DNA of 64,000 nucleotides from Yponomeuta sedellus. Lineage: Eukaryota > Arthropoda > Insecta > Lepidoptera > Yponomeutidae. Where the stretch lies: positions 11,023,473 to 11,087,472 of the forward strand of contig OW203724.1 of NCBI GenBank assembly GCA_934045075.1. Reading direction: 5' to 3'. Numbering within the stretch: the first letter of the stretch is position 1; the number at the start of each line of letters is the position of its first letter. Position numbers and translations under genes: made by a program. Of the stretch, positions 43,601 through 53,067 are shown piece by piece. The notes under the pieces are model-generated. The model worked only from the letters and a program-made list of their open reading frames with translations. It had not been told where the DNA came from and did no database searches.

Positions 43601-44220
43601 AAATATTGGGAATGCATAAGACTAGGACCACCCCATATCAATCTGACGGCATGGTAGAAAGATTTAACCAAACACTTGAGAGACATTTAGCAAAAGTCGT
43701 TGACAGGCACCAGAGAGACTGGGACAAATACATACCGCAATTTCTTCTGGCCTACCCAACTGCAGAACATGAAAGCACGAAGGTAACCCCGGCGCGTGTA
43801 AATTTTGGCCGAGAACTGAGAATACCAGTAGATCTGCTGACTGGAGGCCCTCCTGACGACTCACGTTCTCTACACGACTACATTTCCGAGTTACGTGAGA
43901 AAATGCTAGAGATTCATGCCATAGTACGGGAAAACGGATTGGAGTCGAGTGAAAAGATGAATACTAGGTATGACCGCCGAGCAAATACAAGCGGCTTCGA
44001 AGAAGAAGCACTAGTCTGGCTTCACAATGTAACTCGACGAAAAGGAAAATCTCCGAAATTGCAGACAAGATGGGAGGGACCGTACAAAGTGATAACTCGG
44101 TTAAATGACGTGACGTACCGAATTCAACGGCAGCCAAGAGGTGCACAAAAAGTGGTTCACATCGACCGCTTAGCTTCTTATCACGGCAGTAATGAAGATG
44201 CTCGGGACGAGCATCTCTGA
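40648..44220 (+). CDS. Gypsy pol: protease-RT-RNase H-integrase
   Basis: The first Met is at 40756 (1,154 residues), but the frame begins at the frameshift site. In order: protease LDTGASRTIV (about 12-21), RT with FCVDYRRLND and VYLDDVIIM, RNase H with IVDTDASNTAIGGVLL and RTDHAALKWLL, integrase HHCC (HLGVKRTLTK to CATC), the core MVVMDYFTKWPEVF, IHSDQGRNFES and GMVERFNQTLE, and a GPY/F-type end (WEGPYKVITRL). All visible catalytic acids are present. Small in-frame losses are likely at WPTPEVRAFLG and TTPYQSDG, where families usually have two to five extra residues. There is no env. Confidence 0.92.
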   Translation, partial: RIKARTAGRVLAGAEEAPVTRISQAWNGNSLLICGAVNKIECKITLDTGASRTIVRPDLVKAVGRHKGTSLCRLLSASGQQIPVLGERSVTICVGEASYIHNVIVAEIMDDCILGLDFMKKHYCHIDVTNGVFKCGDEENFILGGPDGNVTCLKKIVIPRRAQTEVKVKLPLSQKNQRNRCVLIEDTRDSAASQKLLTARTLVYGGKTAVVRVVNIGDREITLSKGDVIGRCEEAVWMRSCQSSPSSNTSNTRSEIIVTKLLEDSKSNLSYSQSMKAKRLLLRFRDIFSDERNPGRTSLVQHKIDTGQERPIRQRARRIPIAKKKEVQDMLDDMKKNKIIEPSASPWCSPVVLVKKKDGSTRFCVDYRRLNDVTKKDSYPLPRIDDTLDTLSGMKWFSTIDLKSGYWQVEIDPKDKEKTAFSTGKGLWQFNVMPFGLCNAPATFERLMECVLAGLVGEACLVYLDDVIIMGTDFEDHLQNLKQVFKKIIGANLKLNPKKCSLFKNKVSYLGHVITSEGIQTDPAKIEAVQKWPTPEVRAFLGLCSYYRWFVKGFSEIAKPLHRLTEDKQSFHWDDTCESSFQKLRKCLCETPILGFPQPSGQFIVDTDASNTAIGGVLLQIQGDREVVMAYFSKSLSKPERNYCVTRRELLAVVKTVQHFSKYLLGVRFTLRTDHAALKWLLQFKNPEGQVARWIEQLQEYDFIIEHRSGKAHGNADALSRRPCPEDCKHCDKQETKDLPLRLTRMSPSRSWEDEAMKEAQEDDEDVRLIVAWKKRGEDKPRWCEVAPTSAVTKAYWAQWDSFILRNGILYRKWEKPNGREFHLQIVVPRDKVQDVLREVHDGVSGGHLGVKRTLTKIRERFYWLHCREDVQDWCCKCATCAAVKGPPTRSRGNLQLYNVGAPWERIAVDVAGPFPVTESGNKYFMVVMDYFTKWPEVFAIPNQEATTVASKLFEEVVCRFGVPLEIHSDQGRNFESQVFQELCKILGMHKTRTTPYQSDGMVERFNQTLERHLAKVVDRHQRDWDKYIPQFLLAYPTAEHESTKVTPARVNFGRELRIPVDLLTGGPPDDSRSLHDYISELREKMLEIHAIVRENGLESSEKMNTRYDRRANTSGFEEEALVWLHNVTRRKGKSPKLQTRWEGPYKVITRLNDVTYRIQRQPRGAQKVVHIDRLASYHGSNEDARDEHL

Positions 44221-44231
44221 GAGGGGAGCAG

Positions 44232-44714
44232 TGTCGCGGTCCTATCCCGAACCATCTAGAAAAGAGCCTTCTGGAAGCCTATCGAATAGTCGCCGCATGC
44301 TGCGTTTTAGTAAACAATAAAACGCTGCAAGCAATAGTGACTCGTATGTCCACTAGTATAAGGTTCAAATCTCTTTGAAAAGGACTTTGTTCTAGAGTCG
44401 TTGCCACGTGCACCGAGTGTAGGTACGTACTTGAATGTTCTAGAATCCTTGCCGGTGGATATAAATAGCGGTCGCCGCGGCGCGCTGTCAGTTCCGTTTG
44501 GAATAGCGAAGAGTAAACTTCGAGCGAACATACCTGCGATACGAGCGATAACCTACGTCCTCAGCGATACTATTGGACTTCGATTGAACCTGCGATTGGA
44601 ATCTACGTGTGGACTTCGTGTCGTGAAGACCTGCAGACCAGACCCTGCGTGAATAAATCCTAAGAAGTTGTCATTGGCGTTTTACATCCAAATCCAGAAC
44701 CCTAGCCCGTAACA
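44232..44714 (+). repeat. 3' LTR
   Basis: Same length as the 5' LTR. Differences noted by eye include CTAGAAAAG for CTAGAATAG, TAGTGAC for TAGTAAC, CCGGTGG for CCGGCGG, CGCGCTG for CGCGCCG, and GTTGTC for GTTCTC. Confidence 0.9.
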
Positions 44715-44718
44715 ATAT

Positions 44719-45640
44719 GTAGAAAAAGTTTATACTCCTTTGATTATTTGAACTATTCAAGTAGTATAGCTAAGTAAATATAATTAAGACAGTGTAGAAC
44801 ACTGTAAAAAATCGGAAAAAGAGAAAAATGGAACAAAAAAGCGCTGCTTTCGTGCTGGAGAGGGCCAAAAATAATATATTATTATTCATATGTGGTTTTG
44901 ACCATACGAATCAGGCACAGATGAATCAGGATTTTGTCTATAATCATGCATAACTCATCATACATACAGAATTCGGTATTGTATTTTTTCTACACGAATC
45001 TATAACCCAAAAGCATCACATGAAACTCAGATTGAAGTTTTAAAACAATAAAATAAATTTTATTAAGTAGGCATTGTAATCAGAATGCCACCTGAACCAA
45101 GCACAGATAAATCAGATATTTACCTTCGTAACACCTGGATCGAAGCCAGCCAGCCGCACGTCCACCTTCCAGCTCTTTGTTGCACGACTTGCTCCCCCCC
45201 CGCGGGAAGCCAGACTCTCAATATTATTACCTGGCCAAGTACGGTCAAACGCAGCTTACTCCACATTAATCAGTATTATCCGCCGGCCACTTCTTATTTA
45301 CTTATTTATAAACAAACTAACATAGTTGTAACTAATACATATTTTTTTTGTAAGAGGCCAATCCATTTCCGTTCGATATGATTATAATTTATGTTGATGT
45401 ATCAAAAGGAAAATGCGATTTCGACCATTTTGTTCCAGAAAATATCAAACAGACGCGTTATATGAATCAGAAGAACAAACTTCAAATATTTTTATTTTCT
45501 ACCTAGATAGCAATCCCAGTTAGGAATAAAGCTAAAGAATACAAAAAAAATATCATGCCGTTTTGTTAGTTGGTTACAGAAATATACCCATAGAAATCGA
45601 AAATTTTGTCTCTGAAGAAATACCCAACATTCCACTCTCT
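44719..45640. other. no gene; fragment of the 32.9-kb repeat at 44927-44976
   Basis: GAATCAGGATTTTGTCTATA and the following 30 bases match 32942-32994, the spacer of the SINE pair. Otherwise AT-rich, with nothing recognised. Confidence 0.5.
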
Positions 45641-45757
45641 GTGAAGCATTTAGACGACGTCTAAATGCTTCACTAGATTAGTGAAGCATTTAGACGATTC
45701 CAAAGTGTCAAAATATGTAAGCTTTGACAGCTTACATATTTTGACACTTTGGAATCG
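45641..45757. repeat. two adjacent perfect hairpins
   Basis: Hairpin 1 at 45641-45673 has 16-bp arms (GTGAAGCATTTAGACG) around one base. Hairpin 2 has arms 45695-45723 and 45729-45757 (29 bp, perfect) with a 5-nt loop. GTGAAGCATTTAGACG recurs at 45681, so hairpin 1's arm leads into hairpin 2. Confidence 0.9.
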
Positions 45758-46509
45758 TCGAATCGAAATCGAAAAGCTACAGTAGCTTAAAATAAGTAAA
45801 AATCAACGTCATTAAACTCAGTGGATACTTACATAATAGAACCCCAGAACCGTGAGCTGGATCACTTTTACTGTATTGTTGGTGAAGGAAACATCCTAAC
45901 AGTAGCAAAATACAGTAAGTAAAATAATTAAACAAAAAAGCCATGGATTAATCTCGCAGGTAGCACTAAAATAGGATTCCAATTTTTATCACGTTAATTG
46001 ACCACATTTAATATTTTACAACGCGCAAAAAAAACATACCGTTTCTTAATTTTGCTAGCTTGATTACGAAAAAAATATTTAGAATTTTTATTATTGCTTA
46101 ATTTCAGAGAAAATAAATAAAAACAAAATATTGTGTGATGACGTCACAAATACGGTGGACTGAGGAGGTACTGATTGATTGAATTTTAGTAGTTTTGGCA
46201 ACCAGCCGCTGTCGACTAATACTGCCAATGTCAAGTGTCTGGCTTCACATGTGAATAAGTCAAAGTGCAAAATGTAGCCCAGTACAAAATTCTTTATGAT
46301 AACTCCCAATATTTATTTGTTAATATTTTAAACTTTTCTTCATGCAGACGGACACACCTGTAAGAGAACAATATAATTATGTAACAACAAAGTTAGTTAT
46401 AATAGAATTACTTATATAGCTGAAACGAGTTAATGTCTCTAAAGTTAAACATTTAACATGAATATCACAAACATATACCTAAAACCGATATTTAGACGGA
46501 CGAACATTT
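45758..46509. other. no gene; probable 3' flank of the second I-like LINE
   Basis: AT-rich. The 3' end of the minus-strand LINE should lie within about 46300-46509 but its tail is not resolved. Confidence 0.35.
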
Positions 46510-49500
46510 TTAAAATTTTATCTTATTTTCTCCCACAAATTTAATAAGTAATATATATAGGTCGTCTATGGACGACAGGTATGTTAAAAGCGTTCTGAAG
46601 TTTTTAGGTAAGGGAACATTTAAGGAAGGTAGGATAGTATAGATGTTTATTGAGTTTTGATTCAATGGGCAATTGAAAAATATATGATCTAGGTCACCGT
46701 CCTCTAATCCACACTCACTCACACAGTGAATTATCCCTCACTCTAATTTTGTTCAAGAAAACAGGCGTGCAGCAGTGGCCAATCCGCAGCCTACAAAGTA
46801 CCGATATCACTCGTTTACCGACTTTTTTAAATTTGTAAAACCAAGGGTTGGCTCTAATAGCTGGTTGAATACTTAAGAATTTTTCTCCTTTAATGCGACT
46901 ACTTTCTCGCCACGCGGTCAGCCAAGACTCCTCAAGTTGTTTTTTCGGCAAGGACAGAAGGTCATAAGGGTAGTGGGAATAGTACCTCAAATCCAACTCT
47001 TGACCGCACGCTTGTTTAGCAAAGTTATCAGCATATTCGTTACCGACGATTCCTGAGTGGCCAGGGATCCAAACCAGAACCACCTCTAGGTTTTTGCCGC
47101 GGCAACGGACCAGGGCATGCCTGATTTCAAGAATTAATTTGCTATTGATTTTACTTTTAAACTGGTTCTGACTAAGAGTTTGTAGGCAGCTCAGTGAGTC
47201 CGTAAAGATTGCTGCTTTTTTATATTGTGTGACTCTACAAATAGACATGCTTCCAAAACACCAATGAATTCACCAGTAAAGACAGAAGCTACAGGTGGGC
47301 ATTTGAATTGTAATGTTAATTTCGAATTCTGGAGAAATACCGCTACACCAACTGGGGAAGATTGCGACAGTTTTGAAGCGTCCGTGAAAAATAATTGATA
47401 CCCATTCCATCGCTCGCCAGCAACTGAATTGAAAATTATATTTGCAGATGGGTTGTTCTTGCCAATACCAATACTCAAAACAATGTCCGGTGTTGATTGG
47501 AGGGTCTTAAAGTTGTACTCAAACAGTGGGACCTTTTTTGTTGAGATCAGTGATGCTTCGAAAGATTTTAACTTTCTGTAGCTTTTAAGAATTAATGGGA
47601 TCTCTTTTTGCCTGGGACCTACACCGGTTTCAGTGTCCAGTTCACGTAACTTTTTAATAAGGATGTGAGATGATCTGGACATAACTTTAGTCACAAATTG
47701 GTCGGCTAGATAGCGACGACGGAGACAAAGGGGTGGTTCACAAGCTTCAGCCTGAAGGGCATTAGTGGGGGTTGATTTCATACAGCCCAGTATCATTCGC
47801 AGGCATTTAAATTGAATGCGATCCAGCTTTACAAGGGCCGTCTTGTTGATTGGCTCCAGAACGAAACAACCATAGTCCAGTACGCTCCTAATTAACGCGT
47901 CGTAAACCAGTTTCATGGAGACTGGATGGGCTCCCCACCAGACACCAGCCAGGAGTCTTAGAATGAAGTATACTCGCTCGGTTTTTTTAATTATATGTTC
48001 AATATGGAAGGTACCAGCCAGTCTGGAGTCGAGAAAGACGCCTAGGAATCTGACTGACGTTTTTTGGGGGATAATATTACTATCAATTTTGATTTCAATG
48101 TCTGGGATACTCCGTTTTTTTGTGAAAACCAGAACAGAACTTTTTTGGGCCGAGAGTGAAAGTCCATGCTTGTTAAGCCATTGACTCAGGGAGTTTAGAG
48201 AGATATTCATGGACAAAGCTGCTTCCACAGCTGAGGCGCTAGAGATATATACTGCCACATCATCCGCGTATTGAAGGATTTGGCAGTTGGTGTTAAGACT
48301 GGAGCCAATATCGCAAGTGTACAGATTAAATAGAATAGGGCTAAGGACTGAACTTGAGGTAGGCCCCTGAACAATATTCTGCTTTCATGTTCCAGATTGG
48401 GAACCCGGAGTGCAATTGTCCGCGATATCAGTAATGTGCATATGCATCTGACCATCTTACCAGGGATCCTCAGCTGTGTAAGTTTACTTCTGAGGACTGA
48501 AAGCAGGACATTGTCATATGCTGATGAGATGTCAAGGAACACAGCCACTGTTAAATTATCCTTGCTCATTGCAATTCTTGCGTCAGTAACTAAGACCGCC
48601 ACGCTGTCCATGGTGCCCAAACCCTTTCTAAATCCAAATTGGGTTGGGGGTAGTAAATCTCTGTTTTCTGTGATCCATTCTAGTCTGTTTTTTACGAGAT
48701 GTTCTAATACTTTCGCGAAAGTGGGTGAAAGGGCAATTGGGCGAAAGTTACATGGGTCATCAGAATCTTTGCCAGGTTTTAAAATGGGTAGGATCAACTG
48801 TTTCTTCCAGGCGTCTGGCAAAAAACCAGTTTCATAGAAAGTGTTAACCAGACCGAGGAAATAATTCAAGGTGTTAGGGCCTGATTTGGAAAGAAATGAA
48901 TAAGGAAACCCATCCTCACCAGGGGATGAGTCCTTTACGTGTGATATTACGGTTTTTAATTCTTCTATTGAAAATGGCTCATCAAACAGGTCTACTGGTT
49001 TACCTGGGATGAGGTCGGGAATCCTCATTTCAGCTTTATTAGGAACGTACTGTGGGGCTAACTTAGCTAAGAACTTCTCAGCTACTTCTTTGGAGATCAA
49101 ACATGATGCCTTTGGGGAGAAGCTGCCACGAAATCTGTTTATTTGTTTCCAAACCAGAGAGGGCGTCGAGGATGGAGAGAGAGAGGTGCAAAAGTCATGC
49201 CATCCAGCCCTTTTTTTCCTTCGAAGAGTTCGTCTAGACTTAGCCAACATTCTACGGTATTCAACCAAGTTATGCATGGAGCAAGAGATATTGCATTTTA
49301 CTTCCGCGTCTTAACGATCTTTGATGGCTTGCGTGCATTCGTCATCCCACCAAGGAGGGGATGGGACGTTTCGGGATCGTGATTTTTTAACAGGGAAAGC
49401 TTTTTCAGCTGCTTTATTTATGGCCTCTGTGAATGTGCTGTAGTTAGTACCTGGACGATTAGTATCATAAGCAGGTAGGGCTAGGATCTCCTTCTCTACT

Positions 49501-50276
49501 TGATCCAAATAAGTATCCCATCCCTTCCTAGTAAGGCGAAATTTGAGTAGCGATTTAGATGGTCCTTCCGGAAGAGTTTTAAAGGGCAGATCAACTACTT
49601 TTGGGAAGTGGTCGCTCTCGTGAGTGGAGTTCAGTCGATCCCATATACAGCATGATGCCAATTCAATAGAACATAGAGTTACGTCCACACAGCTTTTTCT
49701 TTCATGCATATTGCCTCTCCGAGTGGCTCTACCGTCATTAAGCACTAATAGGCCCAAATCGTCAAACATTTCAATGAGTTCCTCCCCAAAAGCATCACAA
49801 TGTTCTGAGCCCCAGCGATAGTGGTGTCCATTGAAATCCCTCATAATTATCAATGGACCCTGCAATAGAACCAAAAGGGATCTAAGCTCATAAATCAGAT
49901 CAACATGAGGATTTGCTATATACATGGAGACAAAAGTAATGCCTAAGGCTTTGACAGCTACAACATTGATATGGTCCTCATTAATTATGCTTGGTAAATT
50001 TACAGAAGAGAAGGGGACTTTAGAATTTACAAGTATGGCGCAACCGCCATAGTTGTCAATTCTGTCACATCGAACACAGTTAAAATTACTTATATTAAAG
50101 TTAAGGCTTGGTCTAAGCCAAGTCTCACTGAAGCAGCATACAGCTGGATTTAATTTATGTATCAGATATTGAATTTCATGTTTTTTGTTGTTGACACTCC
50201 TGACGTTCCATTGAAGGAGAGTGAGTGGAGGGGCCATTGCTAAGCAGTTCCAATATGGCATGTAGTTTATGGGCAA
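46510..50276 (-). pseudogene. I-like LINE ORF2 (EN-RT-RNase H), four lesions
   Basis: The EN begins TLLQWNVRSVNNKKHE and includes MRDFNGHHYRWG (usual Gly before DFN is Arg) and ESDHFPKVV. The RT has FRPIALSPTFAKVLEHLV, FGFRKGLGTMDS, FLDISSAYDNV and QYADDVAVY. The RNase H keeps FFTDASKLS, FTGEFIGVLEA, IFTDSLSCLQ and WIPGHSGIVGNEYAD, then an end with CGLEDGDLDHIFFNC. The lesions are a stop TAA at 49311-49313, loss of one base near 48353 (GLPQ|VQS), a shift in an A-run near 47226, and a 4-bp duplication (ACTC ACTC) at 46713-46720. The EN frame overlaps the end of ORF1 by about 100 bp. Confidence 0.87.
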
Positions 50277-51588
50277 CGTGGTCAGGTACGGAGTTAGAAC
50301 ACAAGAGCTTTGCTAACCAAGTCACAAGCTCCTCAATGTGGTTGTTCGGTGTATCATCATTTAGACTTTGTGTTAGGGCACAACCATTTCTGGATGGACT
50401 AAAAGAATAGTCTCTTATGAGAGACTGATGAGTTTGTCTATCATAGCCTGGGGATGTTTGAGTGTATGAGCTTGGTTTCGAAAATACAGTCTTCCGGTGG
50501 GATGTTGTGCGATGCTGCATCCGGGATGGTTCATATACAGAGTAAACTGAAGGATGGGGGGAAGGTATTGATTTAGCCACATTGGCGTAGCTGCGATTAG
50601 CCATAGGAATTTTTTTATTAGCCTCTGCATAGGATATAGATTGTTCAGCCATCATTTCTTTCACAGCTCGTTGTCTACGGTACTCAGGGCAGTTTCTGCT
50701 TGTAGCTGGGTGATCCCCATTGCATTTGAAGCATACAACATCCTCGTCATTTATATGGCAGCCATTTCCAGGGTGATCAAGTCCGCACTTAAAACAGCGT
50801 GGTTTGGAACGGCACTGTGTTTGTGTGCGGCCAAAGTTGCAGCAGTTGAAGCACTGAACTGTCGGGAATACATACTTTTCAACCTCAAGTGCTGAGTAGC
50901 TGCAAAATATGCGTTTTGGTAGAGACTGGCCATCAAAAGTCAAGACCACTGTTTGAGTAGGTTTCCACTCTGACTTACCTTCTGTATTTACCCTTCTATT
51001 CATTCTTCGTACTTTAAGCACTCTGCCACATCCTGATGGAACATTGATGAAACTCAACACTTCTTCATCTGTCCAGTCTGCAGGGACACCTCTTACTAAA
51101 CCCATGCGGGTAATGTTAAATTGTGGTATCATAGCTTGGTAGCTGTTGTTCTGAAGTACTGGGTTCATTAAAAATGCATTAGCGTCTTCAGGAGACTTAA
51201 ATTCGACCGCAACTCTATTGCGTCCAAGGCGCTTGATTCCGTCAGATAGAACATTGGTAATGTTGTGTCTGAGCAAAAACAAACCAAACTTTATGTGGTG
51301 TAGGGTCGACCCAGAGTTCCCGTCTGTTTCTACACGTGAGACATGTACAACAAAAGGAGCCTTGTCCATAGCGGAGTATTTAGACCTAGCTGCCCTTGGA
51401 AGTTTAGGTGGATTTTGGTTGGTCGGACTGACCTCTGCTGGGCGCTTTCTAGATATCTGATCACTTGTATCCATGATTTCTAACGTAGAGGCATCCAGCT
51501 GCGGGTGCGGCAGAGTGACGGTGAGCCGAGGGGTGAGGATGAAAGGCTCAATATCGGGAGGCTTAGCGGGGATTTCATTCCCCTCCAT
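50176..51588 (-). CDS. I-like LINE ORF1 (gag-like, zinc knuckles)
   Basis: 470 residues, intact. The central RNA-binding region (TPFVVHVSRV-like to YVFPTVQ) matches the ORF1 at 30.7 kb in layout. Zinc knuckles follow: CFNCCNFGRTQTQC, CFKCGLDHPGNGC and CFKCNGDHPATSRNC (about 265-320). The first knuckle reads FGRT where FGH is usual, so its zinc-binding His is lost. A Ser/Tyr-rich tail follows. Confidence 0.85.
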   Translation of the reverse strand: MEGNEIPAKPPDIEPFILTPRLTVTLPHPQLDASTLEIMDTSDQISRKRPAEVSPTNQNPPKLPRAARSKYSAMDKAPFVVHVSRVETDGNSGSTLHHIKFGLFLLRHNITNVLSDGIKRLGRNRVAVEFKSPEDANAFLMNPVLQNNSYQAMIPQFNITRMGLVRGVPADWTDEEVLSFINVPSGCGRVLKVRRMNRRVNTEGKSEWKPTQTVVLTFDGQSLPKRIFCSYSALEVEKYVFPTVQCFNCCNFGRTQTQCRSKPRCFKCGLDHPGNGCHINDEDVVCFKCNGDHPATSRNCPEYRRQRAVKEMMAEQSISYAEANKKIPMANRSYANVAKSIPSPHPSVYSVYEPSRMQHRTTSHRKTVFSKPSSYTQTSPGYDRQTHQSLIRDYSFSPSRNGCALTQSLNDDTPNNHIEELVTWLAKLLCSNSVPDHVAHKLHAILELLSNGPSTHSPSMERQECQQQKT

Positions 51589-51600
51589 GGTTAGTGAGGG

Positions 51601-51976
51601 AAATGGTATTACTTACCAATCCAGATGCACAAACTACTGATATAAATATAGAACAACACAAACACAAAGTAAATTACACCAGGGAGTCAACACAAAGTTG
51701 ACACAACAGTCAAAACAGAATAATATGTCGAAATAACCAAGAACACCGATTTGACAGTCGAGGAGGTACTGTTGCCTAATATTAAAAATGATATGACAGA
51801 TGTCATTTTCAATTTCAGTCGAATTTGTGAATTAGAGGTGACAGATGTCAACATCGAACGAACGGCATTGAAAGCGCGGGAAGCTTTGAAAAAATTGGAG
51901 GCAATTTTGAAATTAATATTTGTAAAAATAATTTTTTATTACTTTCTAGGGTTACATTCAAACTATTTTAGCCTAA
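51601..51976. other. head-to-head 5' flanks of two LINEs
   Basis: It holds the untranslated starts of the minus-strand I-like LINE and the plus-strand LINE. An 87-codon plus ORF (51751-52014) has a helix-like sequence (TALKAREALKKLEAIL) but runs into the LINE ORF1 in another frame. I do not support it as a gene. Confidence 0.4.
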
Positions 51977-52615
51977 ATGGGGAAGAGGAAGCCCAAGAAA
52001 AGAAAGAAGGATGAGGCGGCGGAGGAGATCACTGATAGTGGTGAATCTGACTCAAGCCCACATGAGGAGATGGAGGATAAGTACATTAAACTATACAGGG
52101 TAGCTGACTATACCCGCAGGTATCCAGAGGACTCATTAAATGGAATGGAGTACATAGTATTTGTAGAAAGCTCGGTCGAGAAACCAATTGGTAGCAGGGA
52201 CATGGTCTCGCTCAACAATTGTCTTACCAGGTTTGTCAAAGGCATTAAATATTTGAAAAAAATTAACATATTCAAGATGGGAGTAGTTTTTGATAAACCA
52301 AACCTAGCAAACACCTTTCTGGACAACAGTACACATTTGAAGGACTACTGTCTGAAGGCAAGATTCCGGCGGCGTCCAATGAAGTCACTGGGGTTGTCCG
52401 AATTTTACCAGGTATGTCAAACAAAAAGATTTTTGAATCACTCTCAAGTTCGAAACAAATTATCTGCGTCCGTAGACTACTGAAGAAAATTCACAGCGAA
52501 GGTAAATCTCAATTAGAGCCCACACTGTCGGTAGCGATTACTTTTGCTTCATCTGCACTTCCTGAATATATATACCTTAAAAAATGGAGACTTCAAGTTG
52601 ATACTTACATACCAC
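51977..52615 (+). pseudogene. LINE ORF1, first half (interrupted by hAT)
   Basis: Starts MGKRKPKKRKKDEAAEE. The frame shifts near 52410 (SEFYQ to SNKKIFESLSSSKQ) and reaches WRLQVDTYIPP at the hAT insertion. The region is a gag-like ORF1 N-terminal domain of the I/Jockey type. Its zinc knuckles lie 4.1 kb away at 56727 on the far side of the insertion. Confidence 0.75.
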
Positions 52616-52795
52616 CACAGCTGGGCACCGTTAATAAAATAGTTAACTTCGTTAATCGTTAATCCGCTACAAAAGAAGTTAGCTTCGTAAAACGTTAAAG
52701 CGTTAAATTTCGGAAGAATTAACGCAAGTTAAAGTTAATCGTTAATCCGTTAACTATGTGTAAAATTGCATTTTTATATCGTTGCGTTAGTAAAC

Positions 52796-53008
52796 TTATA
52801 AAAACTGTAGGTATTGTGACTCATTTATCCTTGTTACATGTTGTTTCAAATTATTCAGGCTTGATACATGAACTTTTATTTTGGTGTCTTGCGGCAAGCA
52901 TCGTTTACACGCAAAAAGTATTTGTTGGCCCGATCTGGATACAAATTCCACATACTCCGTCAAATGTGGCCATGGATTCGCATCAGGACCGCTGGAATCC
53001 GATTCCAT
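52796..53008 (-). pseudogene. hAT transposase N-terminus (BED zinc finger)
   Basis: 70 codons, MESDSSGPDANPWPHLTEYV, then CKRCLPQDTKI and SSLNNLKQHV. The Trp...Cys-x2-Cys...Asn-Leu-x-x-His pattern is a BED finger, the DNA-binding start of hAT transposases. It stops at 52796, soon after the finger, and the catalytic core is absent. The LINE inserted just upstream of this start codon. Confidence 0.7.
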
Positions 53009-53067
53009 GTCTTTACACTGCACAGTACACTTTATCTGTCTAAATTTCACTGCACTCTTCTTTATCA

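Larger units (their letters stand above)
39111..44714 (+). mobile_element. Gypsy LTR retrotransposon with 483-bp LTRs
   Basis: 5,604 bp with a 4-bp target duplication ATAT (39107-39110, 44715-44718). The LTRs are 483 bp each and differ at about five positions, or roughly 1 percent. A PBS-like TGGTGTCAGAATTGGGG starts at 39596. The polypurine tract GAGGGGAGCAG (44221-44231) abuts the 3' LTR. Gag has lost its capsid core, while pol is intact over 1,154 residues. This copy therefore depends on gag from elsewhere. Confidence 0.92.
46510..51600 (-). mobile_element. second I-like LINE, damaged
   Basis: Same organisation and strand as 26855-32150 but a different family, with roughly half of the RT residues identical by eye. 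ORF1 is intact. ORF2 has at least four lesions. It stands head to head with the plus-strand LINE that starts near 51977. Confidence 0.85.

Noticed and set aside
51751..52014. 87-residue helical protein before the LINE ORF1
   Set aside because: It runs out of frame into the LINE and lies in its probable 5' UTR.
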